The notes beneath the pieces were generated by a model. It saw only the letters and a program-made list of their open reading frames with translations, made no database searches and was not told the origin of the DNA. Positions 35,216 to 43,187 of a stretch of 47,162 nt of DNA are shown here, piece by piece (the first letter of the stretch is position 1; every line of letters starts with the position of its first letter). This DNA is from Betaproteobacteria bacterium (GTDB lineage: Bacteria; Pseudomonadota; Gammaproteobacteria; Burkholderiales; Casimicrobiaceae). Where the stretch lies: the NCBI GenBank assembly GCA_004293675.1, contig READ01000015.1, forward strand, positions 355,000 to 402,161. The letters are read 5' to 3'. A program made the position numbers and the translations under genes.

Positions 35216-35713
35216 TTGTTGATTCTGCCAACCGATCTGTTGGCTCGAATCGACGGTAGCAAGGGCATGACTGGTTTCGGCCAAGCGGCGATGTTCGCGT
35301 GTGCGATGGCGCTGGTGGCTAAGTCGCACGACGGCGGTTCAGTCGCGCTAAACGCCATTCCGACCGATCCCAACTATTCCGGTTCGGGGTATGGCTTTGG
35401 AACGTGGTCGAGCTCGGTGGCCGGTTGGGGCACCGGGGCATGCACGATCGTCAACCGCAATCCCGGCGCCGCGCTGGGCACCTGGTTCCGGCTCACGGCG
35501 GTCGCATCAACAACCACCGGCACGCGGATTTATCACAACAAACAGCTGATCTATAGTTGCCCCAGCGCCGTGCCAAATTTCACGGCGATGAACGGTCAGG
35601 ATCTGTACATCGGAAAGTACCGTGACACTTGGTATCCGCTAGACGGCGCAGTACAGGACATTCGCATCTATCAGCAGGCGCTGACGGATGCGCAGGTGCA
35701 GGCGTTGCCATAG
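35216..35713 (+). pseudogene. Remnant of a LamG-like domain, duplicate of the end of the downstream gene
   Basis: The frame lacks a true start. From LLARIDGSKGMTG (about 35235) it parallels the C-terminal LamG-like domain of the frame ending at 39658, and from about 35440 to 35713 DNA identity is very high (for example the WFRLTAVASTTTGTRIYHNK and DGAVQDIRIYQQALTDAQ blocks). The lipase gene ends 105 bp upstream in a dockerin-like segment, which in the downstream gene is directly followed by this LamG domain. The fragment may therefore be the cut-off end of the lipase gene, or a copy by gene conversion. Confidence 0.8.
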
Positions 35714-35918
35714 CTTGATGTGCGTCGTTGCAGTGTTCAACGAGACACCGTGTCGCGGTTGGGTGCGGCTAGGGCGGTGACGCATCGACGCAAGTTGCGC
35801 CAACGATGAGGGCGGGCAGTCGTCGTTGCTGCGGCTCTCTGCTGAAGGAGTATGGGGGCGCCGTGACAGACTTTGTGTCCAGAGCAGTTTTGTGTAGCGA
35901 CAAGAACTTGGAGAGAGG

Positions 35919-37856
35919 ATGAGTAGCGATTTTCGTGATGCGGTGCGGCTCTCTGTAAGTCGTGCCGGGGCAATGCTCGGGGTGCTGACGCGGTTGCTGA
36001 GTCGAGCGACGGCGGCTGCGACGTTTTGCGCCTGTGTTTCCATATCGGCTGCGCCGCCAAAAGCCGAATCGCTCGGTTCGAGTGTGAGTGACGGCGAGAT
36101 TTGCACTACACGCCCAGAACCGGACACGTTCGCTTGCATTGATTCAACCTCCCGAAAGGAAGGCGAGCCTTTTTTGTCCACACCACGGTCGCACACGCCA
36201 TCAGACTCCGATAGCGAACCACGGCGCATCGGGCGTCCTCCAGTGTTGGGTAAAGACCGCGATGTGGTGTATTACAGGGCGATCGTTGACCCAGAGACGG
36301 GCGCTACTAGTTACGTGAGATTTGTGCGCGCAGAGCGCATACCGTTGTTGAATGCGCCGGACGACTGGCACGTCGTCGATGGTGGCGAGACGGGGGGTGC
36401 GTTTGATCGTCGGAAGTTTCAAAGGCTCGTCACCACCGGTTGGCCCACCGGAACACTACGCTGGCTCTACAACGACTCCGGCAGACCTAGCTCACTTTTA
36501 CCAACGGCCAACGATGCGGTACACCGCATCCGGCTCAATATGGCAAAGTGGCAAAACGTTTGCGGAATTCGCTTTGTCTACGATGGCGTCACCTCAACGC
36601 CTCCTAGTACCGCGAATTGGATGAGCGACTCGTTTCGCGTTGCCGCATGGGAAGACTTGCAGAGCAGCGTGGGTGGGGTGGTCAACACCATGACTTCGGG
36701 CGGCCAGTTTGTCGACGCCGATATGCGAATCGATAACGTGCAGGTGCCCTCCGCTGGATTGGGCGAATTGGACCTAGTTTTACTGCATGAAATTGGGCAT
36801 TGGTTGGGGCTAGCCCATTCGAATGTGGAAGGTGCGGTAATGTCGGGTCCAAGCGCTCCGCCCCTCATTTCAACGACCTACAGCGGTCAAACCGCCCTAC
36901 AGGCCGACGACGTTGCGGGCTGTGTTTCGCTGTACGGCGCGTCCCCTGTGGCAATCAACGTGTCTGTCGCACCAACCGATCCCTTTTTGGGGGCGGTAGT
37001 AGTAGGTCAGGGCTTTGTCGATCGCGTCTACACGGCGACGAATTTGCAAGCGACTGCCGTGACTGCTCTTGGCCTAGAGGTTGCCGGCAGGGGATTCTCC
37101 TTGGTGTCGAATGGGTGTGGCAGTGTCTTGGCGGCTGGCGCTAGCTGCGGGTTCACGGTCAGATTCACGACACAACAGTATGGACTGTCGCAGGGAACCA
37201 TTACGCTGTTCGACAGTGCCTACGCTTGGGCAAAAAGTATCTCTGTCACAGCGGCAGGCGCTGTACAGGTCAGCGCTAGTCTCGCAGTTTCGCCTACGGT
37301 CAATGCGACCTTTCCACAGACGCTCGTGGGTGCGGTGTCGGATTCGCAAACCTTTCGTTGGACAAATTTGGGAGCTACGCCCACGACTATTTCTGCCATC
37401 AGCCTATCCACCGCTGATTTTCAGGTTACCTCATCCAATTGCGCGGGTGCCACGCTTCGATCTTGGGAGGAATGCGAAGCGAGCGTCGTCTTCACCCCGC
37501 AGAGCGGAGGCGTCAGGAGCGCAACGCTTTCGCTAAATGTCTCAGTTGGAAGCGTGACTGGTGTCAGCCTCTCGGGCGTTGGCGACGCGATTAGCCCCGC
37601 AGTGTGCACCTTGGTGAGTGGCTTGACGAACGTCTCCGCTGCCGGCGGCGCGGTGAGCTATACCGCCACCTGTTCAAACGTGACCGCGGGCGGCTACTTG
37701 TGGAAGCTTGATGGCGCGACCATTGCTGCTTGCACTGGGTCGCAATCGTGTCGTGAGTGTGTCACCGACGACCAATTCAATCGCGGCTGCGACTGCGAGC
37801 CTCACGGTGGCGCAGGCGGGCGCATCGCGTTGCACGGTGGTGAGCGGCGTGACTAG
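35919..37856 (+). CDS. Matrixin-like metalloprotease, 5' part of a broken gene
   Basis: A 645-codon frame. A matrixin/M10-type zinc protease lies at about 170-320, with H290-E-I-G-H-W-L-G-L-A-H300 and a following AVMSG Met-turn. After it come Ig-like/ASH-type repeats with conserved Cys (SNGCGSVLAAGASCGFTVRF; SSNCAGATLRSWEECEASVVF). A first copy of a 90-residue repeat ends abruptly at the deletion near 37742. The last ~35 codons to the TGA are out of frame with the other repeats. The N-terminus has a hydrophobic stretch (VLTRLLSRATAAATFCACVS), possibly an atypical signal peptide; the start is uncertain. See the broken-gene entry. Confidence 0.8.
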   Translation: MSSDFRDAVRLSVSRAGAMLGVLTRLLSRATAAATFCACVSISAAPPKAESLGSSVSDGEICTTRPEPDTFACIDSTSRKEGEPFLSTPRSHTPSDSDSEPRRIGRPPVLGKDRDVVYYRAIVDPETGATSYVRFVRAERIPLLNAPDDWHVVDGGETGGAFDRRKFQRLVTTGWPTGTLRWLYNDSGRPSSLLPTANDAVHRIRLNMAKWQNVCGIRFVYDGVTSTPPSTANWMSDSFRVAAWEDLQSSVGGVVNTMTSGGQFVDADMRIDNVQVPSAGLGELDLVLLHEIGHWLGLAHSNVEGAVMSGPSAPPLISTTYSGQTALQADDVAGCVSLYGASPVAINVSVAPTDPFLGAVVVGQGFVDRVYTATNLQATAVTALGLEVAGRGFSLVSNGCGSVLAAGASCGFTVRFTTQQYGLSQGTITLFDSAYAWAKSISVTAAGAVQVSASLAVSPTVNATFPQTLVGAVSDSQTFRWTNLGATPTTISAISLSTADFQVTSSNCAGATLRSWEECEASVVFTPQSGGVRSATLSLNVSVGSVTGVSLSGVGDAISPAVCTLVSGLTNVSAAGGAVSYTATCSNVTAGGYLWKLDGATIAACTGSQSCRECVTDDQFNRGCDCEPHGGAGGRIALHGGERRD

Positions 37857-38599
37857 TGTGCCCGCTGCGGGCGGCGCGGTGAGCTATACCGCCACCTGTT
37901 CAAACGTGACCGCGGGCGGCTACTTGTGGAAGCTTGATGGCGCGACCATTGCTGCTTGCACTGGGTCGAGTCAATCGTGTTGTGAGCGTGTCACCTGCTT
38001 CTGATCCGATACCGGCGGCCACTGCGAGCATTACGGTGGCGCAGGCGGGCGCATCGCGTTGCACCGTAGTGAGTGGCTTAGCGAACGTCTCCGCTGCCGG
38101 CGGCGCGGTGAGCTACACCGCCACCTGTTCAAACGTGACCGCGGGCGGCTACTTGTGGAAGCTTGATGGTGCGGCCATTGCTGCTTGCACTGGGTCGAGC
38201 TGTTCGGTCGCGATGCCAGCAAACACGAGCGTGAGTCCGGTCAATCGCGTTGTGAGCGTGTCGCCTGCTTCTGATCCGATACCGGCGGCCACTGCGAGCC
38301 TCACGGTGGCGCAGGCGGGCGCATCGCGTTGCACGGTGGTGAGCGGCGTGACTAGTGTGCCTGCTGCGGGCGGCGCGGTGAGCTACACCGCCACCTGTTC
38401 AAACGTGACCGCGGGCGGCTACTTGTGGAAGCTTGATGGCGCGAGCATTGCTGCTTGCACTGGGTCGAGCTGCTCAGTCACGATGCCAGCAAACACGAGC
38501 GTGAGTGCGGTCGATCGTGTTGTGAGCGTGTCACCTGCTGCTAATCCGATACCGGCGGCCACTGCGAGCATCACGGTGGCTCAGGCCGCTGCTGTTGCG
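37605..38599 (+). repeat. Four-copy tandem repeat (270-nt unit), two copies internally deleted
   Basis: Copies start at 37605, 37831, 38060 and 38330. Each encodes CT-VVSG...AAGGAVSYTATCSN-VTAGGYLWKLDGA...IAACTGS, then CSV-MPANTSVS and VVSVSPAS-PIPAATAS. The YTATCSNVTAGG part is almost invariant at DNA level. Copies 1 and 2 lack 44 and 41 nt covering the CSV-MPANTSVS segment. Confidence 0.92.
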
Positions 38600-39658
38600 T
38601 GCTCGCTAGACTTCAACGGTGACGGCGCTATGAACGCCAGTGATTCACTGCTGTTCACTCGATGGCTGCTTGGGTTCCGCGGCGATGCGTTAGTGAGCGG
38701 AATTACGCCTTACCCTGCAGGTACGACGACCACAGCGTTCGCCACCGCTGTGACCAGCCGGATGGTGCTGGGCCTTGTCCATGACTTTGACAACAACACC
38801 AAGGTTGACGCGGCGACGGATGGGCTCCTACTGTTGCGTCTGACCCAAGGTTTGACGGGGACTGCCGTCACGAATGGCGCCCTGGGCGTGGGTGCTTTGC
38901 GCAATACACACGAGCTGATCCGTACGCACGTGAACTCGTCGTGCGGTACGAGCTTTGCAGCGGCACCCACGGCTGCGCCTACTCCGAGCTTAAGCATCAA
39001 CACAGACGCGACATCGCTTAGTGCACTTGGGGCCGTGTACCCTGCGTCCACGACGTATTCGTTTATCTCTGGCAACGGTGGACGCAGCGCGGTGAAGTTC
39101 AACGGTGTAGCGAATCCGGGCGCGATCCGCATTCCGAACACCGCCGCGATGCAGTTCAATACTGGAGCAACGATTGATTTATGGGCACGGATCGATAGCG
39201 GCACGGGCATGAGTGGTGCGAATGGTCTGGCATCGACGTCGGGTTGGGCGATGGCGCTGGTGGCTAAATCGCACGACGGCGGTTCGGTGGCACTCAATGC
39301 GCTTGCCAATGACTCGAATGCTGCAGGTAGTGGTTATGGCTTCGGCGCTTGGTCGAGCAGCGTTTCGGGCTGGGGCACTGGTACTTGCACGATCGTCAAC
39401 CGCAATCCCGGCGCCGCGCTGGGCACCTGGTTCCGGCTCACAGCGGTCGCATCAACCACCACCGGCACGCGGATCTATCACAACAAACAGCTGATCTACA
39501 GTTGCCCCAGCGCCGTGCCAAATTTCACAGGCATGAACGGTCAGGATTTGTACATTGGTCGATACAGTTCCGTCTGGTACCCGCTAGACGGCGCAGTGCA
39601 GGACATTCGCATTTATCAGCAGGCGCTGACAGACGCGCAGGTGCAGGCGTTGCCTTGA
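37934..39658 (+). CDS. 3' part of the broken gene: repeats, dockerin-like pair, LamG-like domain
   Basis: The native frame resumes about 37972, after the second deletion; the first dozen codons are the neighbouring copy read out of frame. After the last repeat come two EF-hand/dockerin-like segments (LDFNGDGAMNASDSLLFTRW and HDFDNNTKVDAATDGLLLLR), a linker, and a LamG/concanavalin-like domain (SAVKFNGVANPGAIRIPNTA, then WFRLTAVASTTTGTRIYHNK and DGAVQDIRIYQQALTDAQ). It has no signal peptide of its own, so it is probably not an independent gene. Confidence 0.75.
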   Translation: MMARPLLLALGRVNRVVSVSPASDPIPAATASITVAQAGASRCTVVSGLANVSAAGGAVSYTATCSNVTAGGYLWKLDGAAIAACTGSSCSVAMPANTSVSPVNRVVSVSPASDPIPAATASLTVAQAGASRCTVVSGVTSVPAAGGAVSYTATCSNVTAGGYLWKLDGASIAACTGSSCSVTMPANTSVSAVDRVVSVSPAANPIPAATASITVAQAAAVACSLDFNGDGAMNASDSLLFTRWLLGFRGDALVSGITPYPAGTTTTAFATAVTSRMVLGLVHDFDNNTKVDAATDGLLLLRLTQGLTGTAVTNGALGVGALRNTHELIRTHVNSSCGTSFAAAPTAAPTPSLSINTDATSLSALGAVYPASTTYSFISGNGGRSAVKFNGVANPGAIRIPNTAAMQFNTGATIDLWARIDSGTGMSGANGLASTSGWAMALVAKSHDGGSVALNALANDSNAAGSGYGFGAWSSSVSGWGTGTCTIVNRNPGAALGTWFRLTAVASTTTGTRIYHNKQLIYSCPSAVPNFTGMNGQDLYIGRYSSVWYPLDGAVQDIRIYQQALTDAQVQALP

Positions 39659-39806
39659 GAGATTTGGGGTGCGTGGCTCGATTTCGCTGGTGATGTTTTG
39701 CTTGATTGAGCTGTGTGCGGATGGCTGTGTAGCAAACCAAACCTGCGGCAACCGAAGGTCGCTTGAGTCGCGATGTCCAGCTTACACGCGCTCATCTTGA
39801 GGCGAT

Positions 39807-39839
39807 ATGAGTATTACAATCGATGTTTGTAATACTCAT
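39807..39839. promoter_or_regulatory. 13-bp palindromic operator before vapB
   Basis: Arms ATGAGTATTACAA (39807-39819) and TTGTAATACTCAT (39827-39839) are perfect inverted repeats with a 7-nt centre, ending 9 bp before the ATG at 39849. AbrB/MazE-type antitoxins bind such palindromes to repress their own operon. The alternative ATG at 39807 would make the operator part of the coding region, which argues for the later start. Confidence 0.8.
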
Positions 39840-39848
39840 TTGCCGCCA

Positions 39849-40100
39849 ATGAACCCCGCGCTCACCGTCAAAAGCCAAGTTACGCTACCCAAGCCCATTC
39901 GCGACTTTTTGGGGCTGTCGCCTGGTCAACGGGTGAGGTTCGAGCCGTTACCGGACGGGCGCGTGGCCATTTCGGCGGCGGAGCTTACCGAATCTAGTGC
40001 GGCAGACCCACTCGCGGCGCTGCGCGGCTCGGCGACGGTGCGGCAAAGCACGGATGACGTAATGCGCATGACACGCGGGGCCGACTGGAATCAGCCGTGA
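39849..40100 (+). CDS. vapB: VapB-type AbrB/MazE-fold antitoxin
   Basis: An 83-residue antitoxin beginning MNPALTVKSQVTLPKPIRDFLG, the swapped-hairpin AbrB signature (T-KSQVTLPK-IRD-LGL-PGQRVRF). The C-terminal part, rich in acidic and polar residues (DDVMRMTRGADW), should bind and block the toxin. It lies next to its operator and overlaps vapC by 4 bp (GTGA), the standard coupled layout. Confidence 0.9.
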   Translation: MNPALTVKSQVTLPKPIRDFLGLSPGQRVRFEPLPDGRVAISAAELTESSAADPLAALRGSATVRQSTDDVMRMTRGADWNQP

Positions 40101-40495
40101 TTCTGGTCGATAGCAATGTGCTCATCGATGTGATTCAAGATGATCCGGTGTGGGCGGATTGGTCTTTGCGGCAGTTACAGCTGGCTAGGGCAAAGCAAAA
40201 GCTCGCCATCAATGCAGTGATCCTTGCAGAGCTGGCCGTAAACTACCGCTCGCCCGGCGAACTTAAGCAGAGGCTAGATGCTGTGGGCGTGGTCACCAAG
40301 GCGGTGCCGGACGAGGCGGCGTTTCTCGCTGGCCAAACGTTTCTGATGTACCGGCGCGGGCGGGGCGTAACGAGCGGTGTGTTGCCCGATTTTTTTATCG
40401 GTGCACACGCACAGGTGGCAGGCTACACGCTACTCACGCGCGACGTAGCGAGATACAAAACCTACTTCCCAGCGGTGACGCTAATTCACCCGTAG
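40097..40495 (+). CDS. vapC: VapC-type PIN-domain toxin ribonuclease
   Basis: A 132-residue PIN-domain protein with the acidic residues of the metal site: Asp in ILVDSNVLIDV, Glu in VILAELAVNY, Asp in LPDFFIGAHA, and Asp in LLTRDVARYKTYFP. VapC toxins cut specific RNAs (tRNA or rRNA) when antitoxin is degraded. The start is GTG at 40097 overlapping the vapB stop. Confidence 0.92.
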   Translation: MILVDSNVLIDVIQDDPVWADWSLRQLQLARAKQKLAINAVILAELAVNYRSPGELKQRLDAVGVVTKAVPDEAAFLAGQTFLMYRRGRGVTSGVLPDFFIGAHAQVAGYTLLTRDVARYKTYFPAVTLIHP

Positions 40496-40525
40496 GTCTT
40501 GTGGATGGGTAGCGACGGCCCTATT

Positions 40526-40554
40526 GAAGCAGATGCGTTATCCGTTTAGCCACC
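40526..40554 (-). other. tRNA-Arg-like 5' fragment (possible remnant)
   Basis: The minus strand reads GTGGCTAAACGGATAACGC followed by ATCTGCTTC, resembling the D-arm and 5' side of the anticodon arm of tRNA-Arg. The matching 3' arm, T-arm and CCA are absent, so it is not a functional tRNA. Chance similarity is possible. Confidence 0.35.
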
Positions 40555-40652
40555 AAAGGTTACACACGGTTGATCGCCGCGGCAAACGCGCGAAAACTAG
40601 ACTGCGTGCGATTGCGAACTGATGGTGGGTTTATCAACCCAGGCTGAAGCTT

Positions 40653-40764
40653 CCCGTTCGTGGTGAGCCCGTCGAACCATGACTGGCATGCGGGGTTGAC
40701 TTGTGTGTGCGTGGCTTTTCCGCTCTGTTGCTGTTCATGGTTCGACAAGCTCACCACGAACGGG
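40653..40764. repeat. Dispersed repeat, CGTTCGTGGTGAGC family, copies B and C (inverted)
   Basis: The 30-bp copy at 40653-40682 and the copy at 40735-40764 are inverted, differing at two positions (CC versus TT). Copy C is the closest match to copy A at 28650-28678. Their spacing of 52 bp would let the pair form a long hairpin. Confidence 0.9.
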
Positions 40765-40934
40765 GATGGGGCTCTTGACGCGGGACGACTCAAAATTGCT
40801 GACCGCTGACCGCTGATTGCTGATTGCTCATTTCCGACCGCCGTTTGGCGATTGCTAATGGCGAATCGCGTACGGCTCTTGAGGTCGCAATTCCAATTCC
40901 AGAACTTTTGTGTTCTAGCCACGCGGGGTTGCCA

Positions 40935-42059
40935 TCAATACGTCGCAGGTCCCATCTTTTCGCGCAGCCATTCATGAAAATGCTGCATGCCGTCTTCCAT
41001 CGGGCTTTGGTATGGGCCGACTTCTACTTTGCCTTGATCAAATAGCGCGCGGCGACCGGCGTCCATGCGAACCGCGATTTCGTCGTCTTCGGCGCAGGTT
41101 TCGAAATACGCGGCTTGTTGCGCTTCGATGAATTCGGGCTCGAACAGCGCAACCTCTTCTGCGTAATAAAACTCAACGACATTCACCGTTTTGTCGACGG
41201 ACTTCGGCCACAGCGACGAGACCACCAAGGTATGCGGATACCACTCAACCGTGACGTTGGGGTAATAGGTGAGCCAGATCGCGCCGTGCGGCGGGGCGAT
41301 GCCGTTGTTGAACTTCATGACCGCATCGTGCCAACGTTGATACACGGGCGATCCCGGCTTATCGAATCCACGCGATAGCCCGACCGTTTGCACTGAAAAC
41401 TCTTTGCCAAATTCCCACGTTAAATCATCGCAGGTGACAAACTGGCCAAGCCCCGGATGAAACGGGCCGACGTGATAATCCTCAAGGTAGACCTCGATGA
41501 AGGTCTTCCAGTTGTAGTTGCATTCGTGAGTGATGGATTTGTTAAACACGTAGCCATCGAATGACAACGTGCTTCGTGTTTGTGCCGAGAGCGTGGCTAA
41601 ATCCACCACCGGATCGCGTGCGCCGTCAAAGAGCATCCCGTTCCATGATTTGAGCCCGCGATTTTCAAGCGACAGCGCTGGATTGCACGGAAAATGCGGT
41701 GCACCGATCAATTCGCCTTCGCCGGAATACGTCCAGCGATGCAGCGGGCATACGACGTTGCCGCCGTTGGATTTGAGCGAGCCTGCGCCATCGAGCATCA
41801 GCGCTTGGCGATGTCGGCAGACGTTTGAAATCAAATTGATGCCGCGCTCGGTGTGGGTGAGCGCTTTGGCGTTGCTGCGGGACGCGAGCACCGCGAAATC
41901 TGACACATTGGGCACCATCAAGGCGTGGCCAGCGTAGCTCGCGCCGCGGGCGAACAAAAGCTCTCGTTCCCGCGCCAAAAGCACAGGATCGAAGTAAGCC
42001 GATGGAGGAAGCTGTGAGACCGGCGCAGACAGTTCTGCGGCGGATAAGAGGCGAGTCAT
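40935..42059 (-). CDS. Rieske-type ring-hydroxylating oxygenase, alpha subunit
   Basis: A 374-residue protein. The Rieske centre is formed by CRHRQALMLDGAG and CPLHRW (C-x-H and C-x2-H) at about 80-105. The catalytic Fe(II) site is in VYLEDYHVGPFHPG, with the two His, and the bridging Asp/Glu. The length and the lack of a ferredoxin or reductase neighbour fit single-subunit or two-component Rieske oxygenases (vanillate, carnitine or choline monooxygenase-like). The substrate cannot be fixed. It reads away from the DUF3617-like gene. Confidence 0.88.
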   Translation of the reverse strand: MTRLLSAAELSAPVSQLPPSAYFDPVLLARERELLFARGASYAGHALMVPNVSDFAVLASRSNAKALTHTERGINLISNVCRHRQALMLDGAGSLKSNGGNVVCPLHRWTYSGEGELIGAPHFPCNPALSLENRGLKSWNGMLFDGARDPVVDLATLSAQTRSTLSFDGYVFNKSITHECNYNWKTFIEVYLEDYHVGPFHPGLGQFVTCDDLTWEFGKEFSVQTVGLSRGFDKPGSPVYQRWHDAVMKFNNGIAPPHGAIWLTYYPNVTVEWYPHTLVVSSLWPKSVDKTVNVVEFYYAEEVALFEPEFIEAQQAAYFETCAEDDEIAVRMDAGRRALFDQGKVEVGPYQSPMEDGMQHFHEWLREKMGPATY

Positions 42060-42360
42060 CGTCTCCCTTTCCAGTACAAAAAGTTAACCCAACACAAACC
42101 AGGTGCAATTACGGAGATGCACCCAACCCTTGCTAAGTCAACCTCTGCCCGGACGTCCTGCGCTCACCTGTGTTGCCACATTGAACGCTGCTGGCGGGAG
42201 GCTGCGTCGTCAAACACGCTTATTATTCCATGACTGGGGGTTGCACGACTGACCTTGCGCTCTAATCTGGTCCGGCAGGCTCGATGCGCCGACGTAAGGA
42301 CGCTGCGCTCATTTCGACTGAATTGGATGGGCGCATAGGTGCGCGTTTGGATGTTTGATC
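42060..42360. other. Intergenic region, 301 bp
   Basis: It lies between divergent Rieske and DUF3617-like genes and probably holds both promoters. A CCGGACGTCCTGCGCTCA-like string at 42150-42167 resembles one near 46412. No gene or strong hairpin was found. Confidence 0.4.
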
Positions 42361-42840
42361 ATGATTGCAGGCCTCACAACTTTTCTCTCGTCGCGCTTGG
42401 GTTGCGCCGTGTTTGCGGCCCTAGCGCTGAGCATCTCCACGGCGGCGGTGGCTGCGCCGAAAATCACTGAAGGGATGTACCGGGTCGATTGGAATGGCAA
42501 GGTGCGCGACTTATGTGTGGATTTCTATACCAACGACGATCTAACCGCCCGCGATTGGCAGGGCGTGATGGCGGCGCAGGGCCCGCTTTGCAAACTGTCC
42601 GACGTGAAAGTGGGAAAAACGAGCGCGAATTGGACGGGGCGCTGCCGCCAGCCGTGGGTGGGGCGCGTGGCCGAGGTTGAGCATCGAGTGAGCGTCAAGG
42701 TCAACGGCGACGGCACTTTTGACATCCTCACGAAGCTCAGCGGGGATCAACAAGCCAGCATTCCGATTCGCGGGGAACCGCTTCGCGGCGCGGCAGCGAA
42801 ATGTGGCACCGACGCTACGATGTTTCGTCCATGGCAATAG
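42361..42840 (+). CDS. Exported small protein, DUF3617-like
   Basis: A 159-residue protein from the ATG at 42361. A signal peptide (about 1-32, ending AAVAAPK) precedes a domain with paired Cys: EGMYRVDWNGKVRDLCVDFY, then PLCKLSDVKVGKTSANWTGRCRQPW, then AAKCGTDATMF. The layout resembles DUF3617 (periplasmic, disulfide-bearing, unknown role). Identification is by pattern only. Confidence 0.6.
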   Translation: MIAGLTTFLSSRLGCAVFAALALSISTAAVAAPKITEGMYRVDWNGKVRDLCVDFYTNDDLTARDWQGVMAAQGPLCKLSDVKVGKTSANWTGRCRQPWVGRVAEVEHRVSVKVNGDGTFDILTKLSGDQQASIPIRGEPLRGAAAKCGTDATMFRPWQ

Positions 42841-42965
42841 TCGAATCACGCAAAAATTGCGTCTGAACCCAGGAAAATTAAGGCGAAGCAGCAAAAAGCC
42901 CATTTTTGCAGGCGCGGACGCGCTGGGCTTCGTAAAATCAAGCGATTGACTCCGATTGCCCGTTT

Positions 42966-43187
42966 ATGGCCAAAGCCGCCCCCAAAACCTTTGAATCCGC
43001 GCTCGATGAGCTCGAAAAACTCGTCGCTGACCTAGAAGGTGGCAAGCTGCCATTGGCCGATTCGCTGGCGGCCTACAAGCGTGGCGCGGAGCTATTGAAG
43101 TATGCCCAAGGTGAGCTCGCGCAGGTCGAACAGCAGGTGAAAATCCTCGAAGGCGACATCCTTAAGCCATTTCAGATCGAGTCGTGA
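42966..43187 (+). CDS. xseB: Exodeoxyribonuclease VII small subunit
   Basis: A 73-residue small subunit: FESALDELEKLVADLEGGKL, then SLAAYKRGAELLKYAQGELAQVEQQV and the end GDILKPFQ. It pairs with XseA (not in the window). It starts the standard xseB-ispA-dxs operon and overlaps ispA by 4 bp. Confidence 0.95.
   Translation: MAKAAPKTFESALDELEKLVADLEGGKLPLADSLAAYKRGAELLKYAQGELAQVEQQVKILEGDILKPFQIES

Larger units (their letters stand above)
35919..39658 (+). pseudogene. Whole matrixin-dockerin-LamG gene, interrupted by two short deletions
   Basis: Three overlapping frames follow each other: 35919-37856, 37708-38004 and 37934-39658. Full repeat units are 270 nt, but the first spacing is 226 nt and the second 229 nt, that is 44 and 41 nt short at the same place in the unit. 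Adding back 85 nt turns 3740 nt into 3825 nt, one frame of 1275 codons. The domain order would be protease, ASH-like repeats, four 90-residue repeats, dockerin-like pair, LamG. As it stands no full-length product can be made unless the gaps are assembly errors. Confidence 0.75.
40496..40934. other. Intergenic region, 439 bp, rich in repeats
   Basis: It holds a tRNA-Arg-like fragment on the minus strand (40526-40554), two inverted copies of the CGTTCGTGGTGAGC-type repeat (40653-40682, 40735-40764), and short tandem runs of GCTGACC/GCTGATT near 40799-40825. No coding gene is supported. Confidence 0.6.

Noticed and set aside
37605-38599. 270-nt repeats as a CRISPR or DGR template
   Set aside because: They are long, coding, nearly identical in frame, and show deletions rather than adenine-site changes.
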